Source: Gymnothorax reevesii (Eukaryota > Chordata > Actinopteri > Anguilliformes > Muraenidae). From it: a stretch of DNA of 64,000 nt. The position numbers were made by a program, and so were the translations under genes. Below, piece by piece: positions 1 through 8,372 of the stretch. The stretch covers positions 71,418,120 through 71,482,119 of the forward strand of contig CM056583.1 in assembly GCA_029721435.1 (NCBI GenBank). Reading direction: 5' to 3'. The notes beneath the pieces were generated by a model. The model did no database searches. It saw nothing but the letters and a program-made list of their open reading frames with translations, and was not told the DNA's origin. Position 1 is the stretch's first letter. Every line of letters starts with the position of its first letter.

Positions 1-2
1 AA

Positions 3-3000
3 AGGGAGGAAAAAGAAAAGCAAAGAGAATTTGAAAGGGAAGAAAAAGAAAAACAAAGGCAGTTTGAGATAGAAAAATTAGCAAGAGAAGAGAAAATAGG
101 AAGGGAGGAAAAAGAAAAACAAAGAGAATATGAGTTGGAAAAAGTTGCAAGACAGAGAGATTTTGAATTAGAGAAGTTGGATAGAGAGGAAAGACTCCAA
201 ATGGAGAAACTAAAAATTAAAATTGAAACTAAAAATAAATTTTGTGCCAGTCAGGAGGTAAAACTGGTGCCTCCATTTTCGGGAAAGGATGTTGACAACT
301 ATTTCCAGTGTTTTGAAAAGGTAGCAAAGAGTTGCCAGTGGCCAAAGGAACACTGGCCTCTGATGTTGCAAACTGTCCTCAAGGGTAAAGCTCAACAAGC
401 GTATTCGGCTTTGTCTGCAGATGATTCCTCTGATTATGAGGTTGTCAAAAAGGTTATTTTGAGAGCTTATGAGTTGGTTCCAGAGGCTTACCGACAGAAA
501 TTCAGAGGTCTGAAGAAATCTGAAAATCAGACTTATGTTGAATTTGCTAATGAAAAGCAGGTTTGCTTTGAGCGCTGGTGTACTTCTATGGAGGTCAAGG
601 ATGATTTCAACTCACTAAAAGAGATGGTGTTAGTTGAAGAATTCAAGAACTGTGTTAAGGATGATGTTAAGACCTACCTTAATGAGAAGCAAGCACTGAA
701 TTTGCAATCAGCTGCCAAATTTGCAGATGAATATGTTCTCACACATAAGTCCAAATTTCAGTCTAGCAGTAATAATAGATGGTCCCAATTTCAGAAAAAG
801 GGTTATGGTGATACCCAAGATTCCTCAGCCAAAGACAAAGACAAATCTGGTGATGGTGCTCAGAAATCCAGTAACAGGTCTGATCAAAGTGTAAAAGCTG
901 ACAGTGACAAAAGTGGTCTAGTTTGCAGTTATTGCAAGAAATCTGGTCATCTTACAACTAACTGTTGGTTCCTTAAAGCTAAGAAAGAAAAAGAAAAGGA
1001 TACCAAACCAAATGCCTTTGTGAAAACAAGGTTAGAAACCCCTGTAGTAGATAACCAATCTGCTAAATTGCCTGCTTCTTGTGGGGCTAAAAAGCCTGAT
1101 ACAGCTGACTTCGTGAGGGAGGAATTTCTTCCATTTGTGTCAGAGGGATTTGTGGCTCTGAATGAGCATACTACTCCTGTCCCCATATATATCCTAAGGG
1201 ATACCGGAGCTTCTCAGTCACTTTTGTTGATGGACTCCTTGGAGTTACGTGATGAGACCGCTTCAGGGGATTTCATACTTGTACAAGGTATTGAAGGGAG
1301 GACTGTATCTGTACCCCTGCACTCTATATTCTTGAAGTCAGATTTAGTTACAGGACAGGAGAAGGTGGGACTTATGTCAAGTCTACCTATAAAGGGTGTT
1401 TCTCTGTTGCTAGGCAATGACCTGGCTGGGGGCAAAGTAGTTCCCCCTGTACATCTTACTTTACAGCCGAGCACTGAAGATGGGGATGAGGACCCATCTC
1501 TGTATCCTTCTTGCGCAGTGACTCGTGCTTTGGCCAAGAAGGCTAAAGAAGAAAATGATATGGTGCCGTCCAGTACATTGAATAGTCAGGACTCAGGTGG
1601 TTCGCCTCATGACTCTGATTGGCCTACTATGGTTTCTTCGTTTGAGGACTTATCAGATACTTTTATCAGTTCTCTATTCAGCCAGCCGGATGGGTCTGGT
1701 GATTCTGATGTGTCTGGAGACTTGTCTCTGTCCAGAAAGCGGTTGATTGAGGAGCAAACTAATGATCCTGAAATTTGTGTACTAAAGAGGAGAGCCCTTC
1801 CTGATAAAGAAATAGACGCAGTTCCAGTTGGGTATTATCTCAAGGATGGTGTGTTGATGCGGAAGTGGCGCCCTCCTGATATCCCTGCCAATGCAGATTG
1901 GGCAGTGGTCAGGCAAATTGTTGTTCCGAAGGTCTATAGGAATGAGATCTTAACAATGGCTCATAGTTTACCTTTAGGAGGTCATCTTGGTGTTAACAAG
2001 ACTGTTGATAAGATCATGAAACACTTCTTTTGGCCTGGGGTTCGGAAAGACGTTTCCAACTTTTGCAAAACCTGTCACACTTGTCAGGTAGTTGGAAAAC
2101 ACCAGTTAGACCCACCTGTAGCTCCATTGCAGCCTATCCCAGCATTTGGGGAGCCATTCTCTAGGGTCATTGTTGATTGCGTTGGTCCATTACCCAAGAC
2201 TAGATCTGGAAATCAGTACTTGTTGACAATCATGTGTACATCTACCAGATTCCCCGAAGCCATACCTCTACGTAACATCAAGGCAACTGCAATCTCGAAG
2301 GCTTTGATAAAGTTCTTCATGTTGTTTGGCCTTCCCAGGGAAATTCAGTCAGACCGGGGTAGCAATTTCACTTCAGGATTGTTTCAGCAGGTTGTGTATG
2401 AACTAGGTGCAAAGCAGATTCTTTCTAGTGCCTATCATCCAGAAAGTCAGGGTGCCTTAGAGCGGTTTCATTCCACTCTCAAGACAATGATGAGGACTTA
2501 TTGTTATGACCATGAGAAAGACTGGGATGAAGGGGTTCATTTGCTGTTGTTTGCAGCTAGAGAAGCAGTGCAGGAGTCAACTGGATCAAATCCATTTGAG
2601 CTAGTGTTTGGTCATGAAGTGAGAGGACCTTTGCTATTATTGAGTGAACAATGGCAAGAGAAAGAGCCGCATATCAGTCTGTTAGACTATGTTAGCAAGT
2701 TCAAGGAAAGATTGCGTGCAGCTTGTGACCTTGCCAAAGAGAACTTGAAATCAAGTCAGGGAAAAATGAAAACTTGGTATAAGGCTAGAAGCCGTGAGTT
2801 TAAACCAGGAGAAAAGGTCCTTGTGTTGTTTCCCTTGCAGTCCAATCCATTGCAGGCGAGATTTCATGGTCCTTATGAAATTCTTACAAAACTCAATGAT
2901 CTCAATTACATTGTGAAGACTCCAGATAGGAAAAAACCAAAACAATTGTGTCATATTAACATGCTAAAGCCTTATCATGACAGAAATGCTAGGGTTGCAG

Positions 3001-3389
3001 CTGTCACTTCAGATTCTCCAATGGTCGAAACGTGTGAAGATGAGGGGGAGTTTCAAGATGATGAACCAAGAATTAAAGCTGAAGTTCTTTCATGTAAATT
3101 GTCAAACACTGAAGTGTTGCAAAATCTTGATGTAAAACTCCAGCACTTAGAACCCTCACAGAGAGATCAGTTTGAAAGGTTGATCAAGAAATATGAGGAT
3201 TTGTTTCCTGATGTTCCAAAGAGAGTTACTATAGCCTCTCATGATGTAGATGTTGGTGATGCCAAACCAATAAAACAGCATCCATACCGGATGAATCCTG
3301 AAAAGAGAAAGATTGCTGAGAAAGAGGTTGAGTACATGTTAAAACATGATATTATCAGACCCTCCAAGTCCGATTGGAGTTCACCCTGA
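3..3389 (+). CDS. Gag-protease-integrase polyprotein segment (5' partial, ends at in-frame TGA)
   Basis: The frame is open from the window edge, so the true start lies upstream; residue numbers here count from the TTG at 135. Residues 1-35 and the preceding codons are rich in E, K, R and Q in a repeated pattern, likely a coiled coil of Gag. A CCHC knuckle is at C264, C267, H272, C277. Protease has D356-T-G-A-S. The integrase zinc domain uses H610, H617, C647, C650; its catalytic triad is D681, D740, E776, with 35 residues between the last two. A GPY motif follows at 912-914. The last 40 residues enter the RT N-terminus and stop at TGA 3387-3389. Gag and pol are in one frame with no frameshift or stop between them. 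By family knowledge the products package RNA, process the polyprotein and insert the cDNA. No chromodomain or envelope gene is seen. Confidence 0.88.
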   Translation, partial: REEKEKQREFEREEKEKQRQFEIEKLAREEKIGREEKEKQREYELEKVARQRDFELEKLDREERLQMEKLKIKIETKNKFCASQEVKLVPPFSGKDVDNYFQCFEKVAKSCQWPKEHWPLMLQTVLKGKAQQAYSALSADDSSDYEVVKKVILRAYELVPEAYRQKFRGLKKSENQTYVEFANEKQVCFERWCTSMEVKDDFNSLKEMVLVEEFKNCVKDDVKTYLNEKQALNLQSAAKFADEYVLTHKSKFQSSSNNRWSQFQKKGYGDTQDSSAKDKDKSGDGAQKSSNRSDQSVKADSDKSGLVCSYCKKSGHLTTNCWFLKAKKEKEKDTKPNAFVKTRLETPVVDNQSAKLPASCGAKKPDTADFVREEFLPFVSEGFVALNEHTTPVPIYILRDTGASQSLLLMDSLELRDETASGDFILVQGIEGRTVSVPLHSIFLKSDLVTGQEKVGLMSSLPIKGVSLLLGNDLAGGKVVPPVHLTLQPSTEDGDEDPSLYPSCAVTRALAKKAKEENDMVPSSTLNSQDSGGSPHDSDWPTMVSSFEDLSDTFISSLFSQPDGSGDSDVSGDLSLSRKRLIEEQTNDPEICVLKRRALPDKEIDAVPVGYYLKDGVLMRKWRPPDIPANADWAVVRQIVVPKVYRNEILTMAHSLPLGGHLGVNKTVDKIMKHFFWPGVRKDVSNFCKTCHTCQVVGKHQLDPPVAPLQPIPAFGEPFSRVIVDCVGPLPKTRSGNQYLLTIMCTSTRFPEAIPLRNIKATAISKALIKFFMLFGLPREIQSDRGSNFTSGLFQQVVYELGAKQILSSAYHPESQGALERFHSTLKTMMRTYCYDHEKDWDEGVHLLLFAAREAVQESTGSNPFELVFGHEVRGPLLLLSEQWQEKEPHISLLDYVSKFKERLRAACDLAKENLKSSQGKMKTWYKARSREFKPGEKVLVLFPLQSNPLQARFHGPYEILTKLNDLNYIVKTPDRKKPKQLCHINMLKPYHDRNARVAAVTSDSPMVETCEDEGEFQDDEPRIKAEVLSCKLSNTEVLQNLDVKLQHLEPSQRDQFERLIKKYEDLFPDVPKRVTIASHDVDVGDAKPIKQHPYRMNPEKRKIAEKEVEYMLKHDIIRPSKSDWSSP

Positions 3390-4523
3390 GTGCTAGTTCC
3401 AAAACCTGATGGAAGTACTAGATTCTGTACAGATTATCGCAAAGTCAATGCTGTAACTAGAACTGATGTGTTTCCAATACCTAGGATTGATGATTGTATT
3501 GATGGTGTGGGGCAAGCAAAGTTTCTGACCAAGATTGATTTATTGAAGGGTTATTGGTGTGTGCCTTTAACTGAGAGGGCCAAGAGCATCTCTGCTTTTG
3601 CCACACCATCTGGATTGTACCAGTATGAAGTCCTACCCTTTGGCATGAAAAATGCCCCAGCCACGTTCCAAAGGATGATACAGTCTACAATCGCCGGATT
3701 GCCACATACGGGTGTGTACATAGATGACCTGATCACATGGAGTGACTCCTGGGAAGAACATCTAAAAGATGTAGAGACGTTGTTCCAGCGCCTGACCCAG
3801 GCTAGCCTGACTGTTAACCTGAGCAAGAGTGACTTTGGTTGTGCTACTGTCACCTATCTTGGCTACGTCATAGGCCAGGGTAAGGTGGCACCCATAAATG
3901 CTAAAGTCCAAGCCATCATGGACTTTCCAGTTCCTGACAACAAAAAAGCTTTGCGCCGCTTCCTTGGAATGATCGGGTACTACCGCAAGTTCTGCAAGAA
4001 CTTTGCTGAGATTGCTCTCAGTCTAACTAACCAACTGAAGAAAGGCGTAAAGTTCACCTGGGATGATGCATGCCAGAGAGCCTTCGATCGCCTGAAGTCT
4101 CTGCTGTGTCACTTCCCCGGGCTCAAATCTCCTGACTTCAACGAACCGTTCTCCATCGCGGTCGATGCTAGCGACCAAGCTTGTGGATCTGTGCTCCTAC
4201 AGAGAAGTGACTCTGATGACATTGAGCATCCCGTGGCATACTTCTCCAGGAAGTTCAATCGCCACCAAAGGAACTATTCCACAATAGAGAAGGAACTGTT
4301 GGCTCTGGTCCTTTCTTTACAACACTTTGAGGTTTATGTTTGTACAGGACAAAAGCCAATGATTGTGTACACTGACCACAATCTGTTAATGTTTTTGAGT
4401 AAGATGAAAAACAAGAATCGGAGATTGTTGAATTGGAGTTTGATTTTACAGGAGTTTGACTTGGAAATTAAGCATGTGAAGGGTACATACAATGTAATTG
4501 CTGATTGCTTATCCCGTGTTTGA
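3390..4523 (+). CDS. Reverse transcriptase-RNase H segment of the same pol gene, downstream of the TGA
   Basis: This continues the frame of the preceding segment directly after the TGA and ends at TGA 4521-4523. There is no convincing start codon at 3390 (it is GTG), so it is read as the rest of one pol frame, not a separate gene. Counting from 3390, RT has the catalytic aspartate D50 (block TKIDLLKGYW), LPFGMKNAP at about 82-90 and YIDD at 110-113. RNase H has D259 (AVDAS), E302 in the KELLAL block, D329 (YTDH) and a terminal ADCLSR block with D372. No integrase follows; the frame ends 133 bp before the LTR, which confirms that RNase H is the last pol domain. All catalytic residues I can place are present, so the copy looks young apart from the stop. 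Confidence 0.88.
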   Translation: MLVPKPDGSTRFCTDYRKVNAVTRTDVFPIPRIDDCIDGVGQAKFLTKIDLLKGYWCVPLTERAKSISAFATPSGLYQYEVLPFGMKNAPATFQRMIQSTIAGLPHTGVYIDDLITWSDSWEEHLKDVETLFQRLTQASLTVNLSKSDFGCATVTYLGYVIGQGKVAPINAKVQAIMDFPVPDNKKALRRFLGMIGYYRKFCKNFAEIALSLTNQLKKGVKFTWDDACQRAFDRLKSLLCHFPGLKSPDFNEPFSIAVDASDQACGSVLLQRSDSDDIEHPVAYFSRKFNRHQRNYSTIEKELLALVLSLQHFEVYVCTGQKPMIVYTDHNLLMFLSKMKNKNRRLLNWSLILQEFDLEIKHVKGTYNVIADCLSRV

Positions 4524-4646
4524 ATGTGTATATATATATCATGTGTTTGAATATTGTATGATATGTATATATAGACAAGTATTCACTTAACCATTTTGTA
4601 TTGAAAAGAAAAATTTTGCCTTTATGAGTCAAAATTTTTCCCTTTT

Positions 4647-4656
4647 GGAATGGAGG
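4647..4656 (+). other. Polypurine tract abutting the 3' LTR
   Basis: The ten bases GGAATGGAGG, nine of them purines, end exactly where the TG of the LTR begins. This is the expected place for the plus-strand primer of LTR elements. Assigned by position and composition only. Confidence 0.6.
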
Positions 4657-4810
4657 TGTAATGTGAATATAGGCCACTAGATGGCAGTATTACCTTTTTT
4701 TTGTTAAGCTCAGACTGGAGTCATGTTTAGACATGTCCTGGACATGTCTGGGGCAAGTCTCAGAAAATTTAAAAAAAGAGGTCTAAATGTGGGTGGGGTC
4801 TGCAAAAGAG

Positions 4811-4819
4811 TATATAAGG
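4811..4819 (+). promoter_or_regulatory. TATA box in the LTR (U3/R)
   Basis: TATATAAGG lies about 155 bp into the LTR, a usual place for an LTR promoter. Transcription of the element would start some 25-30 bp downstream. In this 3' LTR it could also drive transcription into the flanking DNA. Confidence 0.55.
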
Positions 4820-5043
4820 AAAAGAATTGAGACAGTAAAGTAGTAGGAGAAATTGCAAGAAGAAGGATACGTGTGACCAGACCTGTTATTTCTGTTCAAG
4901 ACCTGTTAAGTTTCTTTTGTGGATTTTTCTCACCCAGCACATCACCAGGAAACCCACCAAAGGGACTGTAAATATTTCTGTTTTTTTTTATTCAATCTTG
5001 GTCTTAGTTGTTAGTTGCTCAGTCGTTATTGTCTTTGTTAAAA

Positions 5044-5049
5044 ATTAAA
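5044..5049 (+). terminator. Probable poly(A) signal of the LTR
   Basis: ATTAAA, the commonest variant of AATAAA, sits about 80 bp before the LTR end and is followed by a GT/T-rich stretch (TGTGTTTTAGTTGTT). Position and context suit a retroelement polyadenylation site. Confidence 0.45.
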
Positions 5050-5126
5050 TGTGTTTTAGTTGTTAAAACTGTCTGTCATCCCTTGCTGTTGCGTTGTAAA
5101 TCTAATTACAAATTGGGGCCATAACA

Positions 5127-5885
5127 GTTGTAATTATACAGTATACTATAATTAGTTAGTTTTTTTTTTGAAGCCCGCCACCACCCCCCCTCTTTGGAGG
5201 ACAACTTTGTTTTTATTTTCAGATGAGAAAATGTAAATTAAACAGCAGAGTGAGATTTGCAAAAAAAAAAAAAAAGAACAAAATATAGTACATTAAAGAG
5301 AAATAAGGGAAATAACAGAAAGAAAAAATATAATAATTAGAAGAGAAGAGATAACTCAACTTGAATTCCAGTAGATAAGTGCATGTAAATTAAACATTGG
5401 TGAGTGAAGTATGTAACAGATAGGACCACGTGGGGGGTAAGGGCCTGTATCAATGGCAGATGAGTGGATGTTTATTGTGTGAGGCGCGGGCTTTAACACA
5501 TACATAAAAGGACCCATAAACAGACAGACAAACAGATAAAATGACGGACAAAAGTTGATAATTTAGTGTAAATGTGTGTGAGTGTGTGTACATGTACACA
5601 GGTATATCTTCGTAATAGTCATAACATATTTATATTATAGTTGATAGTTATAATAATTATAATCAAAAATAGTTATTGTGATAGGAATTGCTCAGGGAGC
5701 AACAGCTTTTTTTTTTTTTTAAGTGGAGCTAATGACGACGGCGCAGAGACGACGACAGCAACAACAATTTATAATAATAATAATAATTTAAGAAGGCAAA
5801 CGGCCCGTGACCCCCACCAACCCCCCACCTCACAGCCCTGCCTGCCCCTTCTCCCCACCTTTTCCTTTTTCCCCTTTTCTTACCT
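5127..5885. other. Intergenic DNA with simple repeats, no gene seen
   Basis: It contains a T run near 5160, a 15-bp A run at 5261-5275, a CAGACAGA-type stretch near 5520, a TG-rich stretch near 5570-5600 and short AAT repeats near 5770-5790, then a pyrimidine-rich run from about 5840. Open frames here are short and low-complexity, and I do not call them genes. Confidence 0.6.
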
Positions 5886-5913
5886 CCCCCCCTTTTGGGG
5901 GGGGTGGGGGGGG
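5886..5913. other. C-run/G-run hairpin and potential G-quadruplex
   Basis: Seven C, four T, eight G, one T and eight more G lie in direct succession. The C and G runs can pair as a hairpin, and the 17-base G-rich part has enough G to form a quadruplex. Structure is inferred from sequence only; homopolymer length is also error-prone. Confidence 0.5.
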
Positions 5914-6399
5914 ATGTGACTCAGCTGGTGTGGTGCATTAAAAAAGTGAGGAATGTGACGCGAAGCCAACCAAAGGCAGCTCTTCCGCCCAGCCCCACTC
6001 ACCCTATTCTTTCAGTGTGTTCTTTCCCTTCCTTTTTCTCCCTCCCTCTCCATCTTCTTCACACTGAACATGGTGTATAACAGAGAGAGAGAGGGGAAAA
6101 AAAAGGGGGCAAAGGCATGTAAGCTGGCATTAGCCCAGGCGTGGGGATTGGAAGAAGGCCGATGTAGATGTAGAGTGTTCGTCATGCAACCACGTCACAG
6201 ACATGAACAGTGGTTGGCCCGCCACCGCACTCTATTAGCATGCTCCATCGCTGTACTGGGGCAGATATGACCGACCTTCTTGGTCATAACGAACTATGTA
6301 GCATTGAGCTACCTTAGCATGGTTCACACAACCCAGCTTCATTCGGCCCGCTTCAGCTCCACCAACGGTCCACCTCTTTGCCTATTTCTGGATTAGCTG
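5914..6399. other. Intergenic DNA with a polypyrimidine tract at 6021-6060
   Basis: The tract at 6021-6060 is C/T only apart from one A and could form triplex DNA. It is followed by an AGAGAG run near 6083. The rest is moderately GC-rich, with small open frames that show no recognisable domain. I see no promoter or exon structure I can defend. Confidence 0.45.
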
Positions 6400-6545
6400 G
6401 GAGTTGGGTGGAGTCAGGCACTGCCAAGATTGCGATGGCTGGGAGCGCTGGCAAGCACAAACTGAGCTTCATTCTGGGTTTTCAGAACTCTGGGTGACGT
6501 CATGGAGACTACATCCATTATTCAATATACAGTCTATGTTCTGAC
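6400..6545. repeat. Probable dispersed teleost repeat containing a CRE palindrome
   Basis: The block runs from a segment reading CACTGCCAAGATTGCGATGG through TGACGTCA (6495-6502) to ATACAGTCTATG. I recall very similar text (a CCAAGATGGCGAC-type start, a GTGACGTCA core, a TACAGTCTATG end) as a common dispersed repeat in fish sequence, but I cannot name the family and this is from memory. No flanking duplication was identified. Confidence 0.4.
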
Positions 6546-6749
6546 CCGAATTTTGAGCCACGATTCATTTTAGAGAGAAACCAAATTTCAGCTCAGTTCG
6601 GCCCTGCATTGTATTGCACCCCTGGTAAAGGTGAGTAAAAAGGGTAGATAAAAGTTAATCTTCCACGATAAGCTTCATCTCATGCTTTAATTTAAGTGAA
6701 TTCATTCTCAGGACAAAAAAAATCCTCTGCAAGAAATAATTGGTTTTAA

Positions 6750-6838
6750 AAGAGCCACATGTACCGCAAAATTTTTTTTTACAAAGCCACGTGTGCCAAC
6801 ATAATTATTTTTAACAAAGCCACATGTGCCACAATTAT
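6750..6838. repeat. Three tandem copies of a ~33-bp motif
   Basis: GCCACATGTACC (6754), GCCACGTGTGCC (6786) and GCCACATGTGCC (6819) recur at 32-33 bp spacing, each preceded by AAAG or AGAG and followed by an A/T-rich stretch. Each core holds an E-box-like CANNTG. This is next to the Tc1-like remnant and may be part of its degenerate end. Confidence 0.55.
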
Positions 6839-6849
6839 CAACACCCCTC

Positions 6850-7600
6850 TCTTGAATACTTTGTACAACCTCTCTTTGCCTTGAAAACAGCGCTGAATGT
6901 TATCCTTAAACATAAGGTTGGAGAGTACAGAGCAAGTTGGAATGTATAGAGCAGGGAATTTTAGACCATTCCCTTTTACAAAATCTCTCCGGATCATCCA
7001 GAGTCCAAGACCTTCTGTTGGGCTCTCTCCTCTGTAGCTCACCTCCACTGGTTAAAAGGTATTTAGTTCAGGAGCCTGAGATGGCCGCGGCATTTTGTGT
7101 TCAGTTCACTATTATTGTGTTGATCTGAAGATAAGTTTTGAATCGAATTGTTGTCTTGCATGAAGATGCGACGATGACCTAGTTTTCGTTTTTTTGGCAG
7201 CGGAAACCAGAGTAAATTTTTAAATGTCCTGGTAATTCATAAAGTCCATGATGCCATGTTTCCTAATGAGATTCCCTGGGCCACTTGAGGAAAAACAGCT
7301 CCGGAACATCAGAGAACCTTCTCCATATTTAACAGCTGCGATCAGGTACTTTCCACTGTACACAGCAAAAATCCCAGTGTTAATTCAACACCAGTAGAGT
7401 TTATATGAAACCAACCCATCCATCTTGGATTCAAATAAACTCTATTGGAGTTGAATTAACACTGGGATTTTTTCTGTGTTGCCATTTTTCTTGTAATGTC
7501 CAACACACCCTTAGTGTTTGTTGCCATAAAGCTCAATTTTTGTTTTATTTTGGTCTTCACTTCACCATGGAAAATTTAATGCAAGAGCCATTTCAACCCA
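6850..7600 (-). pseudogene. Decayed Tc1/mariner-type transposase, antisense
   Basis: Reading the minus strand gives three landmarks of a Tc1-like DDE transposase in the right order. Near 7568-7511 is a block with EDQNK then KIELYG, matching the first-aspartate region. Near 7164-7147 is FMQDNN, matching the QDN second-aspartate block. At 7084-7058 is PSQAPELN, matching the SPDLN block before the final acidic residue. The last two are in different frames, and stops are frequent, so the gene is dead. A palindromic element at 7361-7478 interrupts it between the first and second blocks. The terminal inverted repeats were not located, so the ends given are approximate. Tc1-like fossils of this kind are abundant in fish. 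Confidence 0.7.
7361..7478. mobile_element. Small palindromic (MITE-like) element inside the transposase fossil
   Basis: Arms at 7361-7403 and 7436-7478 are 43 bp each and reverse-complementary with three mismatches, around a 32-bp centre. Both arms contain the string TTAATTCAAC or its complement and end in CACAG/CTGTG. The element splits the Tc1-like coding remnant, so it inserted after or during that element's decay. It has no coding capacity and would depend on a transposase elsewhere. A clear target-site duplication is not visible. It may instead be a fragment of a larger foldback repeat. Confidence 0.65.
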
Positions 7601-7924
7601 GCCAGATTTTTTTAAATCGCTGTTTAATCATATTGAGTATTAATTATCACTGGAGTTTGTCTTGTCGTGTTCTTCTGTACAGTCCCACCCCACTGTGTAA
7701 CTTCTGTGTGCAATGAAATGAAGACAGAGAGCGAAGGAGAAGGAAAATATCTTAGCCGGAGAACAAGCATATATAGGTCATATTTCCACTGTCTCATGGC
7801 CCCAAGTCAAAAGCCCAGCTTGGGATTCTGGCTGCCTCACTTTAAATGAGCCAGTATGATGAAAACTAGAGTTGCAAACCATTTGTCTATATCAGTACAT
7901 ATGAACATGCGCGTATACACATAT
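7601..7924. other. Intergenic, nothing recognised
   Basis: Mixed-composition DNA between the transposase fossil and the inverted repeat pair. It may include the 5' end of the Tc1-like element, but I could not identify a terminal repeat. Confidence 0.4.
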
Positions 7925-8372
7925 TAGTCATTCCATCGCAAATCACCCAAAGGTATGCCCGTGAGTGACCCCCCACCCACCCCCCAACCCTGGATTATGC
8001 TGAAAAAAATTCTAAAAATGTCTTTTAGTATTTTATGAAGATATCTAAATCCAATAGTTCTTGCGATATGGCACTTTTAATATACGGTGTCACCATCCAT
8101 TTTGGTACATTTTGTGTTGGGAGCATTTTGGGTCTGAAACATCCTCATAAATAAATGTACAGACCTGAAATTTGGTACTGTTGTTGATTCTGGCCCGGCT
8201 TTCTGAGTATACCATCAGACAGAGTGCACAATGCACCATTCTCCAGATATAGCCATATGAGGTGATTTTTGAACTGACCATTTTCTTCTATTTTCCTCCC
8301 TAATCGGCAACAGTTGCCCGAAGGCTCTGAAATGTTCAGCATCAGTTGAAGGAAACAGAGCAGGAGACCAAT
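7925..8372 (+). repeat. Left arm of a diverged inverted repeat pair
   Basis: This stretch aligns by eye, with many substitutions and small indels, to the reverse complement of about 8905-9385. Shared blocks in order include ATAAATAAATGT, GATTCTGGC, GGCTTTCTGA, TAGAGTG/CAGAGTG, CAACAGTTGC and GAGCAGGAG. Identity looks roughly two thirds in the best part. The family is unknown to me; this may be two old copies of one dispersed repeat in opposite orientation. Confidence 0.6.

Larger units (their letters stand above)
1..5126 (+). mobile_element. Gmr1-like Ty3/gypsy LTR retrotransposon, 5' end outside window
   Basis: An LTR retrotransposon copy cut by the left edge. Visible in order: the charged N-terminal part of gag, a CCHC zinc knuckle, an aspartic protease (DTGAS), an integrase with HHCC and D,D(35)E motifs and a GPY-type C-terminus, then reverse transcriptase (YIDD) and RNase H, a purine tract, and a 470-bp 3' LTR that starts TG and ends CA. 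Canonical Ty3/gypsy elements place integrase last; integrase before RT is the order described for the Gmr1 group of deuterostome gypsy elements, first known from Atlantic cod (from memory). One in-frame stop interrupts pol. Because the 5' LTR and primer-binding site are not in the window, LTR-LTR divergence and target-site duplication cannot be read. Class assignment is very sure, the Gmr1 assignment fairly sure. Confidence 0.9.
4657..5126 (+). repeat. 3' long terminal repeat, about 470 bp
   Basis: The LTR starts TGTAATGTGAATATAGG and ends GGGGCCATAACA, giving the standard TG...CA ends. It holds a TATA-type box and an ATTAAA signal in the right order. The boundaries are inferred from the polypurine tract and the terminal dinucleotides; with no 5' copy in the window they cannot be confirmed by alignment. 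The flanking bases from 5127 (GTTGT) would be one half of the target-site duplication. Confidence 0.75.

Noticed and set aside
4524..4656. An envelope gene after pol
   Set aside because: Only 132 bp separate the pol stop from the LTR, with no room for one.
4468..4677. 69-codon minus-strand frame across the end of pol and the LTR start
   Set aside because: It is a shadow of the retrotransposon sequence and its AT-rich 3' untranslated part.
5641..6270. Three overlapping plus-strand frames of 61-92 codons as small genes
   Set aside because: They translate microsatellite and homopolymer sequence and have no domain, splice or promoter context.
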